DNA of 64,000 bases from Microbacterium sp. MYb45 (GTDB taxonomy: Bacteria; Actinomycetota; Actinomycetes; Actinomycetales; Microbacteriaceae), in NCBI RefSeq assembly GCF_002979655.1, contig NZ_PCPG01000018.1, forward strand, positions 1 through 64,000. Direction: 5' to 3'. The translations under genes and the position numbers were made by a program. Within the stretch, counting starts at the first letter, position 1. Each line of letters opens with the position of its first letter. Shown here piece after piece: positions 58,902-64,000 of this stretch. Below the pieces are notes generated by a model. The model made no database searches. It saw nothing but the letters and a program-made list of their open reading frames with translations, and was not told the origin of the DNA.

Positions 58902-59647
58902 GCCGCCACCTCCGCGAGCCAGCGGGCGACCGTGCCGCCGAAGACCCGCTCTTCCGTCTCGGGGTCGAGCCCTGCGCCGAGCACCTTGCCGACGTTGGCC
59001 GCGAGGTCGATGTGGGGCAGGTCGGAGCCGAACACCACCCGGTCGGGGCCGAGGCGCTCCACGGCGAGTGCCACTTCTCCGGCGCCGATGATCGTGCCCG
59101 AGGTGTCGACGGCCACGTTCGGCACGGAGCCGACCGCGTTCACGGCCGACTCGGGCTGGCCGCCGAGGTGCGCCATCAGGAAGCGCACGTCGGGATGACG
59201 GCGGGCTGCGGCGGCGATGTGGTCGGCCGTCGACTCGTAGGGGAACTGCCCGACGGTTTTGCGCCAGGCATGGGCGAGCACGATCAGGTGGTGCTCGGCG
59301 GCGTACTCGAGGATCGGATCGCTCAGTGGATCGTCGGCCAGAGTCGCGATCCAGAGCTTGATGCCGATCATCCCGCGGTCCTCGACGTTGCGGCGCAGGT
59401 CGTCGAGACTGTCACGGCCGAAGCGCGGATTGACGTAGCAGTAGCCGCGGAGGCGGTCGGGGTATCGGCGCAGCTCGCCGGCCAGCACCTCGTTCATCTC
59501 CCGCACCTCGTCGAGACCCGGGTGCGCCTGGAAGCTTCCGAGATTGCTGCACAGGTACAGCTCGATGCCCAGGCGGTCGCCGGCCTCGAAGACCGCGGGG
59601 TCGAAGCGCCCCTCGTCGAGGTGCGTGTGCGCGTCGATGCCGGTCAT
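58898..59647 (-). CDS. amidohydrolase family protein
   Basis: Metal-dependent hydrolase of 249 aa, amidohydrolase_2-like. The metal motif is MTGIDAHTHLDEGRFD; further ligands are His in IVLAHAWRK and MAHLGG, and Asp in VFGSDLPHID. Family members hydrolyse lactones, cyclic amides or decarboxylate acids. The start overlaps the aminotransferase stop (ATGA). Substrate unknown, but it should act on an intermediate made by the upstream enzymes. Confidence 0.82.
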   Translation of the reverse strand: MTGIDAHTHLDEGRFDPAVFEAGDRLGIELYLCSNLGSFQAHPGLDEVREMNEVLAGELRRYPDRLRGYCYVNPRFGRDSLDDLRRNVEDRGMIGIKLWIATLADDPLSDPILEYAAEHHLIVLAHAWRKTVGQFPYESTADHIAAAARRHPDVRFLMAHLGGQPESAVNAVGSVPNVAVDTSGTIIGAGEVALAVERLGPDRVVFGSDLPHIDLAANVGKVLGAGLDPETEERVFGGTVARWLAEVAA

Positions 59648-60861
59648 GCCGTCGCCTCACGCACGGCGACCGCCGCGCGGCGCAGAGTCTCGTCGATGTC
59701 GGCTTCGGTGTGCGCGGCGTTGACGTAGACGACCCGATAGAAGGAGAGTCCGTGGCGGAACGCCGCCCGTGGGAAGGCCTGGACCTCGGCGTCGGTGCCG
59801 ACGAACTGCGGGCACGCCGGGTGCCCCACGAGCCGGATGCCGGAGCCGGCCTCGGCGAACACCGCGTTCAGGCCGTTCTGCAGTCGGGTGCCGGAAGCGA
59901 GCAATCGCGCGATCACGTCACGGTCGCGGATGGCGGTCATCGTCGCGGTGGCTGCCGCGAGCGACAGCGTCTCGCCGCCGTAGGTCGACGTGACGACCAC
60001 CTCGCCGCGGTCGAGCACGCCGAGCACCTCCCGGCGCCCGCAGTAGACCGCGAGGGGCATGCCGTTCGCGATCCCCTTGCCGAAGACCGACAGGTCGGGG
60101 AGCACGCCGGTCGCCTCGGCCATCCCGCCGATCGCCACCCGGAAGCCGGTGACCATCTCGTCGTAGGCCAGCAGGGCGCCGTGCCGGTCGGCGAGGTCGC
60201 GCAGGTAACGGTAGAAGCCGGCCGCCTCGGGAATGGCCGGGTAGTCGGCGGCGATGAGGATGAGCGCGATCTCCGAACCCCGGGTGAGGAACAGGCGGTC
60301 GAGGGTGGCACGGTCTTCCCACTCGACCGCGTGGTGCAGGGCCGCGAGGGCTGCCGGAACGCCGGGCACGGCATCCGTCGTCGCCCCGGGCAGCACCCGC
60401 GCGCCCGCCGCGAGCGAGTTGAGCCAGCCGTTGTAACCGATCTGCACGACCCGGTCGCGACCGGTGTGCGCGCGGGCGATGCGGATCACGGCTGCCAGCG
60501 CCTCGCCGCCGGTCTTCAGGAAGCGCGCGGCCTCGGCACCGGGCACGAGGGAGCAGAACAGCTCGGCCGTCGTCGTCTCGAGCGGATGCGGGTGGCCGAA
60601 CAGGATGCCGTCGTCGAGCTGGGCGCGGATCGCGGCGTCGACGGTCGGATCCGCATAGCCCAGCGTCACCGGGCCGAGCGCGCAGCGGTAGTCGAGGAAC
60701 TCACGGCCCCGGTCGTCCCACACCCGGCATCCGTACCCGCGAACGATGACCTCGGGCTCCTCCGGCAGCAGCGTCGGCGCCTTGGAGTTGGTGCTCGATC
60801 CGACCGGCATCACGGCCAGCGCGCGCTGTCGCCATCCGGTGGTGCTGTGCGCGGTGTGCAT
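59644..60861 (-). CDS. class III aminotransferase (glutamate-1-semialdehyde aminomutase-like)
   Basis: PLP enzyme of 405 aa. The co-factor Asp is in LLAYDEMVTGFRV and the Schiff-base Lys in SVFGKGIANGMPLAV; MKTGG-like FLKTGGEALAAVIRIAR holds the phosphate. It groups by motif with glutamate-1-semialdehyde 2,1-aminomutase-type proteins used in many catabolic and biosynthetic clusters rather than with the heme enzyme, since no heme gene is nearby. It lies 39 nt after the Gfo/Idh/MocA gene and overlaps the amidohydrolase gene. Confidence 0.87.
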   Translation of the reverse strand: MHTAHSTTGWRQRALAVMPVGSSTNSKAPTLLPEEPEVIVRGYGCRVWDDRGREFLDYRCALGPVTLGYADPTVDAAIRAQLDDGILFGHPHPLETTTAELFCSLVPGAEAARFLKTGGEALAAVIRIARAHTGRDRVVQIGYNGWLNSLAAGARVLPGATTDAVPGVPAALAALHHAVEWEDRATLDRLFLTRGSEIALILIAADYPAIPEAAGFYRYLRDLADRHGALLAYDEMVTGFRVAIGGMAEATGVLPDLSVFGKGIANGMPLAVYCGRREVLGVLDRGEVVVTSTYGGETLSLAAATATMTAIRDRDVIARLLASGTRLQNGLNAVFAEAGSGIRLVGHPACPQFVGTDAEVQAFPRAAFRHGLSFYRVVYVNAAHTEADIDETLRRAAVAVREATA

Positions 60862-60900
60862 GCCTGGCCTCTCTGCCGTTCGGATCCTGCAGTGCGGTGT

Positions 60901-61926
60901 CTAGCCGAGGGGGATGACCTCGCCGGCGCGGGCTGCGGAGAGCTGGGCGGCCTTGGCGATCTCAACCGTGCGGATGCCGACGCCGGCATCGGGCTGCGGC
61001 TGCCGGCCTTCGCGCACGGCGCGGACGAACTCCTCGAGGAGTAGGGCGTCGAGGTCCGCCCCGACGGGACTCCATGTCTCGCCGAGCGCATCATGCCCGG
61101 CCACACCCTTCGCGAAGGGGCTGACCGTGACGGTGCCGCGCTCGGCCACGACCTGCAGCGTGAGTCCGCCCCAGGTGGCCGAGCTCATCGGCCAGCTCCA
61201 CGAGCAGTCGATCGTGGCGATCACACCGCTCGGGTACTGGATGGTGACGAGTCCGCCGGTCTCGACCGCGAGCTCGCGCTGCGCGTGCAGGATGCTGTTC
61301 GACACCGCGCGGACCGACTGCGCCCGCTCGCCCAGGAGCTCGTCGAGCAGGTCGGCGCAGTGCACGACGTGGTCGACGAGGGCGCCGCCGCCCGCCAGCT
61401 CGGGATCGGTGAACCAGGCGCGATCCTCCGGGAGCTTGCCGTTGTTGATGCCGGTGACCCCGAGGACCTTGCCGAGACGGCCGCTGCGCAGCTCGGCGAT
61501 CGCGTCGCGCACGCTCGGCGCGAAACGCACCGGGTAGGCGACCATCAGGATCACTCCGGCCTGCTCGCACGCCTCGCGCATCGCGATCGCGTCGTCGACG
61601 GTCGTGGCCAGCGGCTTCTCGCACAGCACACACACCCCGGCGGCGGCCGCGCGCTCGACGAGGGCACGGTGCCGGGAGTTCTCGGCGGCGATCACGACGG
61701 CATCCGGCTTCCAGGCGAACGCCTCGTCGTAGGTGTCGACGTACGCGACACCCAGCTCGGCGGCCAGTGCCGCACCCCGGGGAGCGTCGTCCGGAGCCGT
61801 GGCGCCGTCGGGGTCGGTGGCGATCAGCTCGACGCCCGGCATCTCCTTCAGCGCGTGCACGTAGCTCAGGGCGTGCGTGTGCGCGAACGACAATACGGCG
61901 ATCCGCAGCGGGGTGGGGGCGGTCAT
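60901..61926 (-). CDS. Gfo/Idh/MocA family oxidoreductase
   Basis: NAD(P)-dependent dehydrogenase of 341 aa. The Rossmann start is LRIAVLSFAHTHALSYVHAL, unusual in lacking the GxGxxG motif; the family CEKPLA motif is present (VCVLCEKPLATTVDDAI), and ALVDHVVHCADLLDELLG holds the catalytic His/Asp region. The ATG overlaps the stop of the second oxidoreductase gene by 4 nt. It probably oxidises or isomerises a sugar or inositol-like compound; substrate unknown. Confidence 0.87.
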   Translation of the reverse strand: MTAPTPLRIAVLSFAHTHALSYVHALKEMPGVELIATDPDGATAPDDAPRGAALAAELGVAYVDTYDEAFAWKPDAVVIAAENSRHRALVERAAAAGVCVLCEKPLATTVDDAIAMREACEQAGVILMVAYPVRFAPSVRDAIAELRSGRLGKVLGVTGINNGKLPEDRAWFTDPELAGGGALVDHVVHCADLLDELLGERAQSVRAVSNSILHAQRELAVETGGLVTIQYPSGVIATIDCSWSWPMSSATWGGLTLQVVAERGTVTVSPFAKGVAGHDALGETWSPVGADLDALLLEEFVRAVREGRQPQPDAGVGIRTVEIAKAAQLSAARAGEVIPLG

Positions 61927-62936
61927 CGGACGGCCTCCTCGGCCTCGGTGCGGTCGGGGGTGGGGAGCGCGACGGGGGCGCCGGCGGCGATCGAGGCATA
62001 GGCGGCCTCGGCGACCGCGACGGCTTCGATGCCATCCGCCGGGCTCACCCTGGCGTCGCGGCCTTCGCGCAGCGCGGCCACGAAGTCGACGATCTCGGCG
62101 TAGTACGGGCTCTCTTCGGGCGACATCGGCGGCAGGTAGTCGGTGGCGCCGGAGTCGAGCACGGCATCCGTGCGCAGCGAGGCGTCCTCGGCGCTGTCGT
62201 ATCGCAGCCGGCCCTCGGAGCCCGCGACCTCGACGCTCGTGCGGAACGGCATGCCCGGGGCGACCCAGCTGGCGTGCAGGTGGCTGATCACGCCGCTGCG
62301 GTGCGTCAGCACGACGTGCGCGGTGACGGGTGCGGGAACCCGGTCGTCGACGGTCGGCGGGTTCTGCACCGCGAAGACCGTGGCGACGGGCCCGGCGAAC
62401 CAGACGGCCTGATCGATGTCGTGGATCATCAGGTCGCGGATGACCCCGCCACCGGTGCTCTCCGAGAAGAACCAGGGCGTCTGCGGGGCGGAGCCGGCGC
62501 GGCTGAACCGCTGCACCGCGAGGGTGCCGATGCGCCCCTCGTCGATGCCGGCCTTGATCTGCGCGTACTCGCCCATGTAGCGGACGACGTGGGCGGGGAA
62601 GAGTCGCACGCCCGCCTCCTCGGCCGCGCGGGCGACGGTGGTGGCGGCCTCGGCGGTCGCGGCCAGCGGCTTCTCGCAGATGACGTCGCGCCCGCGCGCG
62701 ATGGCCCGCAGGGCGAAGTCGGCGTGGGTGCTGCTGGGGGTCACGATGTCGACGATGTCGACCAGCCCGATGAGCGTGTCGACGTCGGAGACGAGCTCGA
62801 AGCCGTACTCCTCGGCGATCTCCTCGGCACCGGCCAGAGAGGTGACGTACCCCTCGGCGCCCAGCGCCCGCCAGGCGTCGGCGTGCACGCGCGAGATGCC
62901 GCCGGCTCCGATGAGTCCGACCTTCAACGTGCTCAC
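61923..62936 (-). CDS. Gfo/Idh/MocA family oxidoreductase
   Basis: Second dehydrogenase of 337 aa with a classical cofactor site, VGLIGAGGISRVHADAWRAL, and the CEKPLA motif (VICEKPLAATAEAATT). The catalytic region reads GGVIRDLMIHDIDQAVWF. The GTG at 62936 overlaps the ROK regulator stop (GTGA), which decides the start. It differs clearly from the other oxidoreductase in the operon, so the two are likely to act on successive intermediates. Confidence 0.9.
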   Translation of the reverse strand: MSTLKVGLIGAGGISRVHADAWRALGAEGYVTSLAGAEEIAEEYGFELVSDVDTLIGLVDIVDIVTPSSTHADFALRAIARGRDVICEKPLAATAEAATTVARAAEEAGVRLFPAHVVRYMGEYAQIKAGIDEGRIGTLAVQRFSRAGSAPQTPWFFSESTGGGVIRDLMIHDIDQAVWFAGPVATVFAVQNPPTVDDRVPAPVTAHVVLTHRSGVISHLHASWVAPGMPFRTSVEVAGSEGRLRYDSAEDASLRTDAVLDSGATDYLPPMSPEESPYYAEIVDFVAALREGRDARVSPADGIEAVAVAEAAYASIAAGAPVALPTPDRTEAEEAVR

Positions 62937-64000
62937 TGCTTCTCCTCGGGGTCTTCGGGGGTCGTGTCGTCCGCCCCGACCGGCTCGACCGGCTCGACCG
63001 GCAGGGGGGTGATGGGCGGGGCCGGCATGTCGTCGATGCCGTAGATCTCGGCGGCGTGCCGCTGGAACGCGTGCACGACCGCACCGTGCGCCGCGGCCTC
63101 GGCGCCCAGGCGGGCCTCGGCGAGCGGCACCTGGAACGGCAGGCCGAGGTGTCCGGGGAGCGCTGCCCGCAGCGGGTCGAGCAGCTGCTCGTGTGCGGCG
63201 GAGAGTCCGCCGCCGATCACGATCATCGCGGGGTCGACCGTCATCGTCAGGGTCGCGATCCCGTGGGCGAGTTCGTCGATGAAACCGTCGAGCTCCTGCT
63301 GCGCTGCGGCGTCTCCGCCCCGCGCCAGGGCGAACACCTCGGCGGCGGTCGGGGCGGTGCGCCACGAGATCTGTCCGGTCTCGGTGTTCAGCCCGCGGAA
63401 GGCGAGGCGGCCGATGTCACCGGCGGCGTTGTGGATGCCGCGCCGCGGGCGACCGCCGAGGATGAGGCCCATCGCGATGCGGTTGCCGACCGAGAGGTAG
63501 ATGACGTCGTCGACGAGCTGTGCGACACCCAGGTGGTGCTCCGCCACGGCCGCCAGGCGCACGCCGTTGTCGACCGCGACGGGGCAGCCGAACGCCTGCC
63601 GCAGCTGAGAGCCGATGTCGATGCCCGACCACTCGGGGATGACGACCGAGGTGGTCACGCGCCCGGCGTCATCGACGATGCCGGGGAGGGAGACGCCGAC
63701 CGCGCGCAGCTTCGACGCGGGGATCCCGGCGTCGGACAGGGTGCGGCGCACGTCGTCGATGACGGCGGCGAGTTTGGAGGCGCCGTCGGGCTGCTCGGCG
63801 ACGCCGGGGTAGCTGCGCTGCACGATCACCTCTCCGGCGAGGTCGGCCAGCACGACGCGCACGCTGGCGACGCCGATGTCGACGCCGACCACGGTGCCGG
63901 CGGCCGCGTGGAACGAGTAGCGGCGGGCGGGGCGTCCGGCTCCGCCGCCGTTCTGCGCCGGAGCGTCGACGATCAGCCCGGAGTCGGCAAGGACGGTCAC
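62933..64000 (-). CDS. ROK family transcriptional regulator (partial, cut by window edge)
   Basis: At least 355 aa, running off the right edge, so the helix-turn-helix is only represented by its wing (ADSGLIVDA ... GRPARRYSF). The ROK part has VVGVDIGVASVRVVLADLAG, VAVDNGVRLAAVAE and MIVIGGGLSAA. The zinc-binding CxCGxxGC motif of kinases is absent from the GDIGRLAFRG region, in line with a sensor rather than a kinase. The C-terminus is a Pro/Glu-rich tail. It probably controls the downstream catabolic genes, with which it overlaps. Confidence 0.85.
   Translation of the reverse strand: MTVLADSGLIVDAPAQNGGGAGRPARRYSFHAAAGTVVGVDIGVASVRVVLADLAGEVIVQRSYPGVAEQPDGASKLAAVIDDVRRTLSDAGIPASKLRAVGVSLPGIVDDAGRVTTSVVIPEWSGIDIGSQLRQAFGCPVAVDNGVRLAAVAEHHLGVAQLVDDVIYLSVGNRIAMGLILGGRPRRGIHNAAGDIGRLAFRGLNTETGQISWRTAPTAAEVFALARGGDAAAQQELDGFIDELAHGIATLTMTVDPAMIVIGGGLSAAHEQLLDPLRAALPGHLGLPFQVPLAEARLGAEAAAHGAVVHAFQRHAAEIYGIDDMPAPPITPLPVEPVEPVGADDTTPEDPEEKQ

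Noticed and set aside
59644..60861. Assignment of the class III aminotransferase as hemL of heme biosynthesis
   Set aside because: Motifs allow it, but no heme genes are nearby and the operon is catabolic; the specific symbol is therefore not given.

Overview
This 64 kb window is chromosomal DNA from a high-GC Gram-positive actinobacterium, most likely a Microbacteriaceae member close to Microbacterium. The basis is uniformly high GC, many GTG starts, ATGA/GTGA start-stop overlaps, abundant GGATGC/GCATCC words, and gene content: an SCO4848-type small membrane protein, a PadR-DUF1048-ABC cassette, SipW-type exported proteins, a lipase maturation factor homologue, and many carbohydrate ABC, ROK and Gfo/Idh/MocA genes. 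I saw no rRNA, tRNA, CRISPR array, transposase or replication origin.

Layout. 1-8.2 kb: a sugar ABC importer without its own ATPase (minus strand), divergent from a SIS isomerase/deaminase, ROK kinase, PfkB kinase, class II tagatose-bisphosphate-type aldolase and DeoR repressor; together they look like an amino-sugar (galactosamine-type) catabolic locus. 8.5-14.0 kb: an ECF-like sigma factor, a 151-aa unknown protein, a cytoplasmic subtilisin (S8) and a TPR-CHAT caspase-like protein on one strand, a candidate proteolytic signalling module. 14.1-21.0 kb: two regulator-transporter pairs with readable operators, a FUSC-type protein and an RsmC/RlmG-like methyltransferase interrupted by a palindromic insert. 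21.3-24.6 kb: glycine betaine/proline ABC importer. 24.7-35.6 kb: lipase maturation factor homologue, PadR/DUF1048/ABC export cassette, LysM protein, two-component system and a MacB-like ABC pair. 35.7-40.8 kb: a 5'-truncated AAA ATPase remnant, then a PepE dipeptidase, Dcu transporter and ThrE exporter run, and an SGNH hydrolase. 40.9-46.3 kb: UDP-GlcNAc 2-epimerase with a processive GT2, an MFS efflux pump and small unknowns. 46.3-50.4 kb: a lactococcin-972-like bacteriocin with lipoprotein, adaptor and ABC partners. 50.5-56.5 kb: CorA, then an exported-protein operon with a SipW-type signal peptidase fused to an LPPTG-anchored ectodomain. 56.5-58.1 kb: an SDR enzyme, a structured C-rich noncoding RNA candidate and a small membrane protein. 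58.1-64.0 kb: a five-gene catabolic run (two Gfo/Idh/MocA oxidoreductases, class III aminotransferase, two amidohydrolases) behind a ROK regulator cut by the window edge.

Two dispersed repeat families stand out. One is an exactly 81-bp element present three times (11, 11113, 51824). The other is a ~67-bp GAAGGAG...CTCCTTC hairpin present four times (8195, 24613, 26296, 26887), each time just after a plus-strand stop codon. The best candidates for less-described biology are the sigma/S8/CHAT cluster, the lactococcin-972-like operon, the SipW-LPPTG fusion operon and the 6C-like RNA. Start codons are chosen from ribosome-binding sites, overlaps and protein N-termini. Functions are inferred from motifs I can read; no database search was run.
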